A DNA stretch of 64,000 nucleotides from Hydrogenophaga crocea (GTDB lineage: Bacteria; Pseudomonadota; Gammaproteobacteria; Burkholderiales; Burkholderiaceae_C): contig NZ_CP049989.1 of the NCBI RefSeq assembly GCF_011388215.1, forward strand, positions 1,364,001-1,428,000. The letters are read 5' to 3'. How positions within the stretch are numbered: position 1 is the stretch's first letter; each line of letters begins with the position of its first letter. The position numbers and the translations under genes are program-made. This document shows, one piece after another, positions 1 through 8,573 of this stretch. The notes under the pieces are model-generated. The model was not told the DNA's origin and did not search any database. It worked only from the letters and a program-made list of their open reading frames with translations.

Positions 1-377
1 CGCAGCCGCTGTTCGAGCACGTGGTGCGCGAGCTCGCACCGCTGGGCCTGGCGTACATCCACGTGATCGAGGGCGCCACCGGCGGCCCGCGCGAGGTCGA
101 TGGCCGGCCCTTCGACTACGCCGCGCTGCGCCAGGCCTGGCGCGCCGCGGGCGGGCAGGGCGCCTGGATGGTCAACAACGGCTACGACCTGCCGCTGGCC
201 GAGCAGTCGCTGCGCGACGGCGCCGACCTCGTGGCCTTCGGCCGCCCCTTCATCGCCAACCCCGACCTGGTGGCGCGTCTGCGCAGCGGCGGCCCGTTCA
301 ACACGCCCGACAAGAACACCTTCTACGGCGGCGGCGCGCAGGGCTACACCGACTACCCCACGCTCGCCACGGCCTGA
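1..377 (+). CDS. Old yellow enzyme family alkene reductase, 3' end only
   Basis: This is the C-terminal part of an FMN-dependent ene-reductase of the old yellow enzyme family (NemA/xenobiotic reductase type), which reduces activated C=C bonds or nitro compounds with NAD(P)H. The 5' end lies left of the window, so the reading frame is open from base 1 and the ATG at 21 is internal. The visible part has the end of the TIM barrel: a VNNGY strand and the family signature FGRPFIANPDL near the phosphate-binding site of FMN, then a typical tail ending in YTDYPT. The stop is at 375-377, and maiA starts 39 bases downstream. The active-site residues are in the missing part, so the substrate cannot be judged. 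Confidence 0.85.
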   Translation, partial: QPLFEHVVRELAPLGLAYIHVIEGATGGPREVDGRPFDYAALRQAWRAAGGQGAWMVNNGYDLPLAEQSLRDGADLVAFGRPFIANPDLVARLRSGGPFNTPDKNTFYGGGAQGYTDYPTLATA

Positions 378-416
378 GGCCGCGGCCGGCCCCCGGGCGG
401 TTTATCCTCGGGGGCC

Positions 417-1058
417 ATGAAGCTCTACAACTACTTCCGCTCCTCCGCCTCGTTTCGCGTGCGCATCGCGCTGCACCTCAAGGGCCTGCCCTTCGAGTAC
501 GTGCCGGTGCACATCGCCAAAGGCGAACACAAGCAGGCGGCCTGGGCCGGGGTGTTGACCGAAGGCCTGGTGCCCGCGCTGGAGCTCGACGACGGCACGC
601 GGCTCACGCAGTCCATGGCCATCATCGAGTACCTCGACGAGACCCAGCCCGGCGCGCGCCTGCTGCCCACCGATGCGCTGGGCCGTGCCCGCGTGCGCGC
701 GCTGGCGCAGATCGTGGCCTGCGAGATCCACCCGATCAACAACCTGCGCGTGCTCAAGTACCTCACGCGCGAGCTCAAGGTGGAAGACGAGCCCAAGAAC
801 GTCTGGTACCGCCACTGGGTGCGCGAAGGCCTGGAGGCCTTCGAGCGCCAGCTCGCCGCCGGCCCAACGGGCCGCTTCTGCCACGGCGACACGCCCACGC
901 TGGCCGACTGCTGCCTCGTGCCGCAGATCTTCAACGGCCAGCGCTTCAACACCGACTTCAGCGGCCTCACGCGCACCATGGCGGTGTTCGAGCAGTGCAT
1001 GCAGCACGAGGCCTTCCAGAAGGCGCAGCCCTCGGCCTGCCCCGACGCCGAGGCCTGA
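417..1058 (+). CDS. maiA: Maleylacetoacetate isomerase (zeta-class glutathione S-transferase)
   Basis: The 213-residue protein has the usual length for the family. It isomerises maleylacetoacetate to fumarylacetoacetate (or maleylpyruvate to fumarylpyruvate) with glutathione, in tyrosine/homogentisate or gentisate breakdown. The N-terminal thioredoxin fold carries the zeta-class signature SSASFRVRIAL at residues 9-19, with the Ser that activates glutathione. It is followed by the glutathione-contacting QSMAIIEYLDE segment. The C-terminal half is the all-helical GST domain. Its stop overlaps the next gene's ATG by one base (TGATG), so the two are translationally coupled. No fumarylacetoacetase or dioxygenase is adjacent, so the exact ring-cleavage pathway is not shown here. 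Confidence 0.9.
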   Translation: MKLYNYFRSSASFRVRIALHLKGLPFEYVPVHIAKGEHKQAAWAGVLTEGLVPALELDDGTRLTQSMAIIEYLDETQPGARLLPTDALGRARVRALAQIVACEIHPINNLRVLKYLTRELKVEDEPKNVWYRHWVREGLEAFERQLAAGPTGRFCHGDTPTLADCCLVPQIFNGQRFNTDFSGLTRTMAVFEQCMQHEAFQKAQPSACPDAEA

Positions 1059-1828
1059 TGGCCGAGGGCAGCGCCTTCGCGCCCGACTGGCCCGCGCCCG
1101 CGGGCGTGCGTGCGCTGTGCACCACGCGCGCGGGCGGTGCCTCGGTGGCGCCGTTCGACAGCTTCAACCTCGGCGACCACGTGCGCGACGAGCCGGCCGC
1201 CGTGGTCGCCAACCGCGCCGCACTGGCCCGGCTCACCGCGCCGGCGCGGCCGGTGTTCCTGCAGCAGGTGCATGGCACCCAGGTGCTGCACCTGGAACCT
1301 GAGACCCCCGATGGCGCGGTGGCCGACGCCGCGCTCGTGACCGTGCCCGGTGTGGCCGCCACCATCATGGTGGCCGACTGCCTGCCGGTGCTGTTCGCGC
1401 ACGGCTCGGGCCGGGCGGTGGCGGCCGCGCACGCGGGCTGGCGCGGCCTGGTGGGCGGGGTGCTCGAAGCCACGGCAGGCGCGCTGCGCGAGGCCGCGGG
1501 TCCGGGCGAGGTGCTGGCCTGGCTCGGCCCGGCCATCGGGCCCACGGCCTTCGAGGTCGGTGACGAGGTGCGCGAGGCCTTCGTGGCGGCCGATCCCGCC
1601 GCGGCGGGGCATTTCAGGCCGCACGAGACGGCCGGCAAATGGTGGGCGAACCTGCCCGGTCTGGCGCGCCAGCGGCTCGCGGCCGCGGACGTGGTCGCGG
1701 TGCATGGCAACGACGGTGGCCCCGGCTGGTGCACCGTGGGCCAGCCCTCACGGTTCTTTTCGCACCGGCGCGACGCCGCCCGCCTCGGCAGCACCGGCCG
1801 TTTCGCGGCCTGCGTCTGGCTGGGCTGA
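1058..1828 (+). CDS. pgeF: Peptidoglycan editing factor / multicopper-type purine nucleoside phosphorylase (YfiH family)
   Basis: This is a 256-residue protein of the YfiH/DUF152 'laccase-domain' family. Family members bind a metal through two His and one Cys. They have been described both as proofreading factors that prevent L-Ser incorporation in peptidoglycan and as purine nucleoside phosphorylase/adenosine deaminase enzymes. The three conserved residues are visible: His72 in QQVHGTQ, Cys108 in VADCLPV and His125 in AAHAGWRG. I chose the ATG at 1058, which overlaps the maiA stop, rather than a longer frame start inside maiA. The 3' 81 bases overlap the convergent small membrane-protein gene on the other strand. 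Confidence 0.88.
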   Translation: MAEGSAFAPDWPAPAGVRALCTTRAGGASVAPFDSFNLGDHVRDEPAAVVANRAALARLTAPARPVFLQQVHGTQVLHLEPETPDGAVADAALVTVPGVAATIMVADCLPVLFAHGSGRAVAAAHAGWRGLVGGVLEATAGALREAAGPGEVLAWLGPAIGPTAFEVGDEVREAFVAADPAAAGHFRPHETAGKWWANLPGLARQRLAAADVVAVHGNDGGPGWCTVGQPSRFFSHRRDAARLGSTGRFAACVWLG

Positions 1829-2044
1829 GGCCGCCGCGCGGGCCGCGTCCTGCGCGGCCTCCTGCGCCCGGCGCTCGCGCCGCCGCTGGGGCGTGCGCAT
1901 CACGTAAACGATGATGGCGACGGGCACAAGACCGTAGAGAAAAAAGGTCACAATGGCCCCGAGCACCGAACCGGTCGTGTTCATGGCTTCGGCCACCGAC
2001 ATCATCAACACGACATACATCCAACCAATCACGATCAGGTACAC
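1748..2044 (-). CDS. Small conserved membrane protein of unknown function
   Basis: The 98-residue protein has two predicted membrane helices (about residues 1-17 and 27-48). A strongly basic stretch, RTPQRRRERR, follows, and then an Ala/Glu-rich, probably disordered cytoplasmic tail. The positive-inside rule places the tail in the cytoplasm. The C-terminal third is antisense to the end of pgeF. The hydrophobic N-terminus lies outside pgeF, which supports a real gene rather than a shadow. From memory, similar small proteins are common in Comamonadaceae, but I know no function. It diverges from phaC, with 116 bases between the two starts. Confidence 0.6.
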   Translation of the reverse strand: MYLIVIGWMYVVLMMSVAEAMNTTGSVLGAIVTFFLYGLVPVAIIVYVMRTPQRRRERRAQEAAQDAARAAASAQPDAGRETAGAAEAGGVAPVRKEP

Positions 2045-2160
2045 GGCTTGCTTTCTGTGTGATCTGCGTCAAGTCCCTGAAAGGCGGCGCAGGGATACTT
2101 CGACCCATCAAGAGACAAAGGCCGAACTGTAGGCCACCGGCAATCGCCGAGGAGACATGC

Positions 2161-3969
2161 ATGGCATCGGGCAAACCAGAACAGACCCCCGACTGGGCGC
2201 AGGCCGCGCAGCAGTTCCAGCAGCACCTGGTGCAGCAATGGACACAGCTGGCGCAGGCCTTCCCGGGCGCCGCGGCCATGCCCGCCCAGGGCGCCGACCC
2301 GCTGGCCGCCTTCCGGGCATTCATGCCGGCCGGCCAGGCCGCCTCGCCCCTGGGCTTGCCCGCGCTCGGCGAGCTGTTCCAGCAGGCGGGCGGGCAGGGC
2401 GTGCGCATCGACCCGGCGCAGCTGCTCGAGATCCAGCAGACCTACCTCAAGGAAGCCGCGGCGCTGTGGAACCAGGGTCTCACGCCCACGCCAGCGGGTG
2501 ACCGCCGCTTCGCCGGCGAGGCCTGGGCGCAGAACCCGCTGTCCTCGTTCACCGCGGCCGCCTACCTGCTCAATGCGCGCACCCTCATGGCCCTGGCCGA
2601 TGCGGTGCAGGGCGACGCCAAGACCCGCGCGCGCGTGCGCTTCGGCGTGCAGCAATGGATCGACGCCAGCGCGCCGAGCAACTTCCTGGCCTTCAACGCC
2701 GAGGCCCAGAAAAAGGCCATCGAGACCCAGGGCGAGAGCATCGCCAAGGGCGTGGCCAACCTGCTGCACGACATCCGCCAGGGCCATGTGTCCATGACCG
2801 ATGAGAGCGTGTTCGAGGTGGGCCGCAACGTGGCCACCACCGAAGGCGCCGTGGTGTTCGAGAACGAGCTGTTCCAGCTCATCGAATACAAACCGTTGAC
2901 GCCCAAGGTGTATGAGCGGCCCTTTCTGCTCGTGCCGCCCTGCATCAACAAGTTCTACATCCTCGACCTGCAGCCCGAGAACTCCTTCATCCGCTACGCG
3001 GTGGAGCAGGGCCACCGCACCTTCGTGGTGAGCTGGCGCAACCCCGACGAATCGCTGGGCCACAAGACCTGGGACGACTACATCGAGGACGCGGTCATCA
3101 AGGCCATCGACACCGTGCGCGACATCAGCGGCGCGGCCGACATCAACGCGCTGGGCTTTTGCGTGGGCGGCACCATGCTGGGCACGGCGCTCGCCGTGCT
3201 CGCGGGCCGCGGCGAGGACAAGGTGCACAGCGCGACCTTCCTCACCACGCTGCTCGACTTCACCGACACCGGCATCCTCGACGTCTTCATCGACGAGAAC
3301 TTCGTGAAGTACCGAGAGCTGCAGTTCGCCAACGGCGGTCTCATGCCCGGCCGCGATCTCGCCACCACCTTCAGCTTCCTGCGCCCCAACGACCTGGTGT
3401 GGAACTACGTGGTGGGCAACTACCTCAAGGGCGAAACGCCGCCGCCCTTCGACCTGCTGTACTGGAACTCCGACAGCACCAACCTGCCCGGGCCGTACTA
3501 CGCCTGGTACCTGCGCCACATGTACCTGCAGAACGACCTCGTCAAACCCGGCGCGGTCACGGTGTGCGGACAGAAGATCGATTTCCGTCGGGTCAAGCTG
3601 CCGGTCTACATCTACGGCTCGCGCGAAGACCACATCGTGCCCATCGGCGGCGCCTACGGTGCCACGCAGATTTTCCCGGGCAAGAAGCGCTTCGTCATGG
3701 GCGCCTCGGGCCACATCGCGGGCGTGATCAACCCCGCGAGCAAGGGCAAGCGCAGCCACTGGACCAGCAGCGGCACCCACTTCCCCAAGGACGTGAAAGA
3801 CTGGATCGCCAACGCCACCGAGCACCCGGGCAGTTGGTGGACCGACTGGTCCGCGTGGCTCAAGCCCCAGGCCGGCAAGCAGATCGCCGCGCCCAGGGCC
3901 TATGGCCGCGGCAAGGCCTACTCCGCCATCGAACCCGCCCCGGGCCGCTACGTGAAGGCCCGGGCCTGA
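2161..3969 (+). CDS. phaC: Class I poly(3-hydroxyalkanoate) synthase
   Basis: This enzyme polymerises (R)-3-hydroxybutyryl-CoA into PHB at the granule surface. The 602-residue length fits class I synthases. The lipase-like box is G-F-C-V-G-G with nucleophile Cys334, and the rest of the triad reads as Asp490 (SREDHIVP) and His518 (ASGHIAG), with the usual 28-residue Asp-His spacing. The N-terminal ~150 residues are the variable domain, and the alpha/beta-hydrolase core follows. I placed the start at ATG 2161 because GAGGAGA lies about five bases upstream. The frame stays open further 5', but that stretch has no family-like sequence. phaA begins 34 bases after the stop. Confidence 0.97.
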   Translation: MASGKPEQTPDWAQAAQQFQQHLVQQWTQLAQAFPGAAAMPAQGADPLAAFRAFMPAGQAASPLGLPALGELFQQAGGQGVRIDPAQLLEIQQTYLKEAAALWNQGLTPTPAGDRRFAGEAWAQNPLSSFTAAAYLLNARTLMALADAVQGDAKTRARVRFGVQQWIDASAPSNFLAFNAEAQKKAIETQGESIAKGVANLLHDIRQGHVSMTDESVFEVGRNVATTEGAVVFENELFQLIEYKPLTPKVYERPFLLVPPCINKFYILDLQPENSFIRYAVEQGHRTFVVSWRNPDESLGHKTWDDYIEDAVIKAIDTVRDISGAADINALGFCVGGTMLGTALAVLAGRGEDKVHSATFLTTLLDFTDTGILDVFIDENFVKYRELQFANGGLMPGRDLATTFSFLRPNDLVWNYVVGNYLKGETPPPFDLLYWNSDSTNLPGPYYAWYLRHMYLQNDLVKPGAVTVCGQKIDFRRVKLPVYIYGSREDHIVPIGGAYGATQIFPGKKRFVMGASGHIAGVINPASKGKRSHWTSSGTHFPKDVKDWIANATEHPGSWWTDWSAWLKPQAGKQIAAPRAYGRGKAYSAIEPAPGRYVKARA

Positions 3970-4003
3970 GTTTTCTCAACATCGCAGACCAACGGAGAAC
4001 CCC

Positions 4004-5182
4004 ATGGAAGACATCGTCATCGTCGCCGCCGCCCGCACCGCCGTCGGCAAGTTCGGCGGCACCCTGGCCAAGACCCCGGCCACCGAGCTCGGCGCCACGG
4101 TGATCAAGGCGCTGCTTGAGCGCACCGGCCTGCCCAACGACGCCATCGGCGAAGTGATCATGGGCCAGGTGCTCGCGGCCGGCGTGGGCCAGAACCCCGC
4201 GCGCCAGGCCATGATGAAAGCCGGCGTGGCCAAGGAAACGCCGGCGCTCACCATCAACGCGGTCTGCGGCTCGGGCCTCAAGGCCGTGATGCTCGCGGCC
4301 CAGGCCATCCACGCCGGCGACAGCGAGATCGTGATCGCGGGCGGCCAGGAGAACATGAGCGCCTCGCCCCACGTGCTCAACGGCAGCCGCGACGGCCAGC
4401 GCATGGGCGACTGGAAAATGACCGACACCATGATCGTGGACGGCCTGTGGGACGTGTACAACCAGTACCACATGGGCATCACGGCCGAGAACGTCGCCAA
4501 GGCCCACGGCATCACGCGCGAGATGCAGGACGCGCTCGCCCTGGGCAGCCAGCAGAAGGCCGCGGCAGCGCAGGAGGCCGGCCGCTTCAAGGACGAGATC
4601 GTGGGCGTGAGCATCCCGCAGAAGAAGGGCGATGCCCTGGTGTTCGACACCGACGAATTCATCAACAAGAAGACGAATGCCGAAGCGCTCGCGGGCCTGC
4701 GTCCGGCCTTCGACAAGGCCGGTACCGTGACCGCGGGCAATGCCAGCGGCATCAACGACGGCGCGGCCGCCGTGGTGGTGATGAGCGCGAAGAAGGCCGC
4801 GGCCCTGGGCCTGAAGCCGCTCGCGCGCATCGCGGCCTTCGGCACCAGCGGCCTCGACCCGGCCACCATGGGCATGGGCCCGGTGCCGGCTTCGAAGAAG
4901 GCGCTGGCGCGCGCGGGCTGGAAGGCCGCCGATGTGGACCTGTTCGAGCTCAACGAAGCCTTCGCGGCGCAGGCCTGCGCGGTCAACCGGGCGCTCGAGA
5001 TCGACCCGGCGCGCGTGAACGTCAATGGCGGCGCCATCGCCATCGGGCACCCGATCGGTGCGTCGGGTTGCCGCGTGCTCGTGACCCTGCTGCACGAGAT
5101 GCAGCGCCGCGACGCCAAACGCGGCCTGGCCGCGTTGTGCATCGGCGGCGGCATGGGGGTTTCCCTTGCTGTGGAGCGCTGA
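4004..5182 (+). CDS. phaA: Acetyl-CoA C-acetyltransferase (beta-ketothiolase)
   Basis: This enzyme condenses two acetyl-CoA to acetoacetyl-CoA, the first step of PHB synthesis. The protein has 392 residues, the standard length. The catalytic residues are visible: Cys88 in NAVCGSG (acyl-enzyme Cys), His349 in [10 protein letters not shown] and Cys379 in LCIGGGMG. The ATG at 4004 follows a good ribosome site (ACGGAGAA). It lies in the phaC-phaA-phaB operon, with 34 bases to phaC and 51 to phaB. Confidence 0.97.
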   Translation: MEDIVIVAAARTAVGKFGGTLAKTPATELGATVIKALLERTGLPNDAIGEVIMGQVLAAGVGQNPARQAMMKAGVAKETPALTINAVCGSGLKAVMLAAQAIHAGDSEIVIAGGQENMSASPHVLNGSRDGQRMGDWKMTDTMIVDGLWDVYNQYHMGITAENVAKAHGITREMQDALALGSQQKAAAAQEAGRFKDEIVGVSIPQKKGDALVFDTDEFINKKTNAEALAGLRPAFDKAGTVTAGNASGINDGAAAVVVMSAKKAAALGLKPLARIAAFGTSGLDPATMGMGPVPASKKALARAGWKAADVDLFELNEAFAAQACAVNRALEIDPARVNVNGGAIAIGHPIGASGCRVLVTLLHEMQRRDAKRGLAALCIGGGMGVSLAVER

Positions 5183-5233
5183 GCCCACGGCTAGCATGGG
5201 TTCGTTTTCCTAAACAAGACTGGAAAGGTCATC

Positions 5234-5971
5234 ATGGGTCAGAAGGTTGCATACGTCACCGGCGGCATGGGCGGCATCGGCACCGCCATCTGCCAGCGCC
5301 TGCACAAGGAGGGCTTCAAGGTCATCGCGGGCTGCGGCCCGACGCGCGATTACCAGAAGTGGCTCGACGAACAGAAGGCGCTGGGCTACACGTTCTATGC
5401 CTCGGTGGGCAACGTGGCCGAATGGGATTCGACCGTGGCCGCCTTCGGCAAGGCCAAGGCCGAACACGGTTCCATCGACGTGCTCGTGAACAACGCGGGC
5501 ATCACGCGCGACCGCATGTTCCTCAAGATGACGCGCGAGGACTGGGACGCGGTGATCAGCACCAACCTCAACTCCATGTTCAACGTGACCAAGCAGGTCG
5601 TGCCCGACATGGTGGAAAAGGGCTGGGGCCGCATCATCAACATCAGCTCGGTCAACGGCGAAAAAGGCCAGGCCGGCCAGACCAACTACTCGGCGGCCAA
5701 GGCCGGCATGCACGGCTTCACCATGGCGCTGGCGCAGGAGCTGGCCAACAAGGGCGTGACGGTGAACACCGTGAGCCCGGGCTACATCGGCACCGACATG
5801 GTCAAGGCCATCCGCACCGACGTGCTCGACAAGATCGTGGCCACGGTGCCCGTGAAGCGCCTGGGCGAGCCTAGCGAGATCGCGTCCATCATCGCCTGGC
5901 TCGCGGGCGACGAGGCTGGTTATTCCACCGGCGCCGACTTCTCGGTGAACGGCGGTCTGCACATGGGCTGA
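5234..5971 (+). CDS. phaB: Acetoacetyl-CoA reductase
   Basis: This short-chain dehydrogenase/reductase of 245 residues reduces acetoacetyl-CoA to (R)-3-hydroxybutyryl-CoA with NADPH and feeds PhaC. The N-terminal Rossmann motif is TGGMGGIG at residues ~9-16, with NNAGITRD in the middle. The catalytic set is Ser139 (ISS), Tyr152 and Lys156 (YSAAK). The end (ADFSVNGGLHMG) is characteristic of PhaB. It is the last gene of the operon, and a strong terminator starts 18 bases after the stop. Confidence 0.97.
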   Translation: MGQKVAYVTGGMGGIGTAICQRLHKEGFKVIAGCGPTRDYQKWLDEQKALGYTFYASVGNVAEWDSTVAAFGKAKAEHGSIDVLVNNAGITRDRMFLKMTREDWDAVISTNLNSMFNVTKQVVPDMVEKGWGRIINISSVNGEKGQAGQTNYSAAKAGMHGFTMALAQELANKGVTVNTVSPGYIGTDMVKAIRTDVLDKIVATVPVKRLGEPSEIASIIAWLAGDEAGYSTGADFSVNGGLHMG

Positions 5972-5988
5972 ACCCCCCGCGCAGCTTC

Positions 5989-6030
5989 CCAACAAAAACG
6001 GCGGCCTTGTGGGCCGCCGTTTTTTGTTGG
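5989..6030 (+). terminator. Intrinsic terminator of the phaCAB operon
   Basis: A GC-rich stem (ACGGCGGCC pairing with GGCCGCCGT) closes a short TTGTG loop. It is extended by CCAACAAAA on the left and TTTTGTTGG on the right. The run of T on the right follows the stem directly. The A/T flanks are symmetric, so it can work in both directions and would also stop transcripts of the leftward gene ending at 6069. Confidence 0.9.
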
Positions 6031-6068
6031 CACGGGGTCCGGTCGAGGGTGGACCGGGTGTGCGGGGG

Positions 6069-6713
6069 TCAAAGGGGGGTGGCGTGATCGGCGTCGCCTT
6101 CGGGCGCTTCGGGCGCTTTGGGCGTGCTGTCCAGCAGCCGGGCGTAGGCGGCGTAATCGATGGAGGGGGTCGGCTGAACCAGGGCAGTGGCGGCCAGTTC
6201 CGCATCGGCATCTGCGACCGTGCGCGTCGGTGCGGGCTGCGGTTCATAGCCGGCCACGTACTGGCGCAGGTGCGCCGGGACTTCGCCGTTCTCCAGGCCA
6301 ACGGCATGGGAAGGCGGTGGAACCTCCGCCACCGGTGGCTCGGTGGGGGACGGCATGAAGCCGGGTCTGGATGGCTGCTGCGGGCCGGTGCTTGACGTTC
6401 GGTGCGGGCGATGGTGCACCGGGGGACGGAAGTCGAAGCGCGGTTCTTTCTGGCTGAACCGCGGCTCAGGCGCTGTGGACATCAGCAGGTCGATGGGGAA
6501 AGGCGGCGCGAGCAGCTCTTGAATCAAGCGTTGCAAGGCCAGGTGCGCGAGCACAGACGACAGGCGCGGCGGCATCGGGCCCAGGCCATCGCGCGTGAAG
6601 ACGATCATCTGGAGGGACGGGGCCGCCGAGAGCCTGGGTGTGGGCAGACCGCGGAAGGCGGAGAACGCATCCGGGCTGCGGTGCAGGACATGAAGGCTGG
6701 AAAGGGGTCTCAT
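6069..6713 (-). CDS. Hypothetical proline-rich protein, possible partner of the upstream chaperone-like gene
   Basis: This 214-residue protein is not recognised. Residues ~1-75 are moderately hydrophobic and may form a short fold. Residues ~80-140 are very rich in Pro, His and Ser and look disordered. The acidic C-terminal ~70 residues contain a helix-like AAYARLLDS segment. No signal peptide or membrane helix is evident. Its ATG overlaps the stop of the CesT-like gene by four bases, so the pair is co-translated. That arrangement is typical of a type III chaperone and its client, but nothing in the sequence itself identifies an effector. The stop lies close to the bidirectional phaCAB terminator. 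Confidence 0.5.
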   Translation of the reverse strand: MRPLSSLHVLHRSPDAFSAFRGLPTPRLSAAPSLQMIVFTRDGLGPMPPRLSSVLAHLALQRLIQELLAPPFPIDLLMSTAPEPRFSQKEPRFDFRPPVHHRPHRTSSTGPQQPSRPGFMPSPTEPPVAEVPPPSHAVGLENGEVPAHLRQYVAGYEPQPAPTRTVADADAELAATALVQPTPSIDYAAYARLLDSTPKAPEAPEGDADHATPL

Positions 6714-7192
6714 GCGGGGGGGTGCTTGGGGTTGGTGGGAGGTGTGGTGGGGGCTGTGCCGGGATACGGGGGCAACGCCGCCAGACAGGTGTGCCAGCGC
6801 TCGGCCAGCCCGACCAGCGAGCGCAGCGCATCGCGCAGATCGCTCAGCCCCAGGCCGTCGACCGGCAGATCACGCACCAGGTACAGGACGCGGTCCTGCG
6901 GGTCCAGGGCCATGCGCGTGCCGCCGTTGTCGCGACCGAACAGGCTGAAACCGAGCAGGGTTTCGAGCACGACGTTGGGGGTCTGGGGTTCAAGCGGGCA
7001 GACCGCCGAGAGCAGTTCGAGCCTGGACGGGGCGTCGAACCAGTTCAGCAAGACCTGGGAGGCGTCGTGGAAGGTGATGGCCCAGGTGGCGGGGTCGTCC
7101 TGCGCCACTGCGGCGATGTCCTCGCAATGCGGGCCGATGCCCTGCAGGAGCCAGGACACGGGCACGGGCGGGACGGGGCGGGGCGCAGGCAT
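6710..7192 (-). CDS. CesT-like type III secretion chaperone family protein (probable)
   Basis: This is a small acidic protein of about 160 residues. The order of its conserved-looking features matches CesT/Tir-type secretion chaperones: an early Trp-Leu helix, a central W-A-I-T-F strand, a strand ending in RLELL, an LLETLLGFS segment, an acidic RVLYLVRDLP strand and a final helix with AERWH. Known members are homodimers that bind the N-terminal part of secreted effectors. The start is uncertain. I used ATG 7192, the first Met of the conserved frame, but its ribosome site is weak. The frame further upstream is the mirror image of the HD-GYP-like gene and was not used. No other type III secretion gene is in the window. 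Confidence 0.5.
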   Translation of the reverse strand: MPAPRPVPPVPVSWLLQGIGPHCEDIAAVAQDDPATWAITFHDASQVLLNWFDAPSRLELLSAVCPLEPQTPNVVLETLLGFSLFGRDNGGTRMALDPQDRVLYLVRDLPVDGLGLSDLRDALRSLVGLAERWHTCLAALPPYPGTAPTTPPTNPKHPPA

Positions 7193-7342
7193 GGGCGGCG
7201 GCTTGAACAGGACCGCTGTGGGTGGCCGACGGCTCTCGACGGTTCCAGCGCGCCCATTGCGGCCCGGTTTCGCTGCGTTTTGCGGCCTTTTGGTGCCGGT
7301 ATTCCGGCGTTTGGCCTGCGCCCTCCTGCCTACAGTGCCGGT

Positions 7343-8548
7343 ATGTACCGGCCATTGCCCCTCGACTCGATCGCGCTCAACCAGCCCGTTCCCGTGAACA
7401 TCTGGGACCCCAAGGGCGTGTTGCTGCTTCGCAAGGGCGAGACCATCACCTCGGAGCAGCACCGCAGCACGCTGATGCTCCACGGGCCGCTCGTGCTCGC
7501 AAGCGACTGGCAAAGCGCCAGCTACGGCTACACCACCGCGCTGGACCGCATGGTGCGCAGCAACGTCTCGCTGAGCCGCATCGCCCAGGTGAACGTGATG
7601 GGCGTGTCGGCCGAGGCGCCGTCTGCGCGCGAGGACCAGCCCGTGACCGAGGCCTGGGCCGATCTGCACGCGTCGCTTTCGACCCTGCTGCTGCAGGGGC
7701 CGAACGCCCACCACTTTCTCGAGCGCCTGCACAAGGTGCAGGCCAGCGGCGAGCTGCTGTGGCAGGAGCAGCCCGACAACAGCCTGCTGGTGCTGGTGCA
7801 GATGCTGTTCGACCCGGCCGTGACCTACAGCGCCACCCATGCCTTGCTGTCGGCCTGCCTGTGCGCGCTGGTGGCGCCGCTGGCCGGGCTCGACGACACG
7901 CAGCGGCGCGCCGTGATCCTGGCCGCGCTCACCATGAACGTGGGCATGACGCGTGAGCACGACGAAATGGCGCGCCAGGCCGGCCCGCTCACGACGCCGC
8001 AGCGCAAGACGGTGCGCGAACACCCGCAGCGCGGCGTGACCCTGCTGCGCGAGGCCGGCGCGAGCGACGCCGAATGGCTGCGCCTGGTGGCCCAGCACCA
8101 CGAACGCCCCGATGGCACCGGCTACCCCACGGGCCAGCGCATCGACCGCATCACGCACCGCCTGCTGCAGATGGCCGACGTCTACGTGGCCTGCATCAGC
8201 CCGCGCAAGAGCCGCGGCGCGCAGCTCTCGCAGCAGGTGGCGCGCGAGCTCTACATGGGCGCGCAGCGCGGCCTCGACCCGCTGGGCGCGCACTTCGTGA
8301 AGTGCGTGGGCTTCTACCCGCCGGGCAGCTTCGTGCGGCTGGTCAACGACGAGATGGGCGTGGTGATGCGCCGCGGCGAGAAGGCCAACACGCCCAAGGT
8401 GTTCGCGCTCGTGGGCCGGCACGGCATGCCGCTGGGCGAGCCGGTGCTGCGCGACACGGCCGACGCCGCTTTCGCGGTGAAGGAAAGCCTGCCACCGGGC
8501 GTGGTGAAGGTGCTGGTGAACCCGGCGCGGCTGATCGCGCGCTGCTGA
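7343..8548 (+). CDS. HD-GYP-like domain protein with degenerate HD site
   Basis: The 401-residue protein has an N-terminal ~130-residue region of unknown type followed by an HD-GYP-like domain. HD-GYP enzymes hydrolyse cyclic-di-GMP. The GYP signature is good: QHHERPDGTGYP at about residues 252-263, then a DRITHRLLQMADVY helix. The HD dyad normally present before it (HDIGK) reads MNVGM, and the upstream His is not obvious. The protein is therefore likely to bind but perhaps not to cut the nucleotide. The ATG at 7343 was preferred because the frame upstream runs through the divergent gene. It is followed 25 bases later by dusA. Confidence 0.75.
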   Translation: MYRPLPLDSIALNQPVPVNIWDPKGVLLLRKGETITSEQHRSTLMLHGPLVLASDWQSASYGYTTALDRMVRSNVSLSRIAQVNVMGVSAEAPSAREDQPVTEAWADLHASLSTLLLQGPNAHHFLERLHKVQASGELLWQEQPDNSLLVLVQMLFDPAVTYSATHALLSACLCALVAPLAGLDDTQRRAVILAALTMNVGMTREHDEMARQAGPLTTPQRKTVREHPQRGVTLLREAGASDAEWLRLVAQHHERPDGTGYPTGQRIDRITHRLLQMADVYVACISPRKSRGAQLSQQVARELYMGAQRGLDPLGAHFVKCVGFYPPGSFVRLVNDEMGVVMRRGEKANTPKVFALVGRHGMPLGEPVLRDTADAAFAVKESLPPGVVKVLVNPARLIARC

Positions 8549-8573
8549 GGCGCCCGGCTGGGATAATCCGGCC

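Noticed and set aside
2059..2160. A longer phaC start at 2059
   Set aside because: The extra 34 residues are Cys/Arg-rich with no family match, and the best ribosome site (GAGGAGA) fits ATG 2161.
3957..3975. GGCCCGGGCC palindrome followed by TTTT after phaC as a terminator
   Set aside because: The stem is only ten bases and overlaps the stop. phaA follows with 34 bases and the operon seems continuous.
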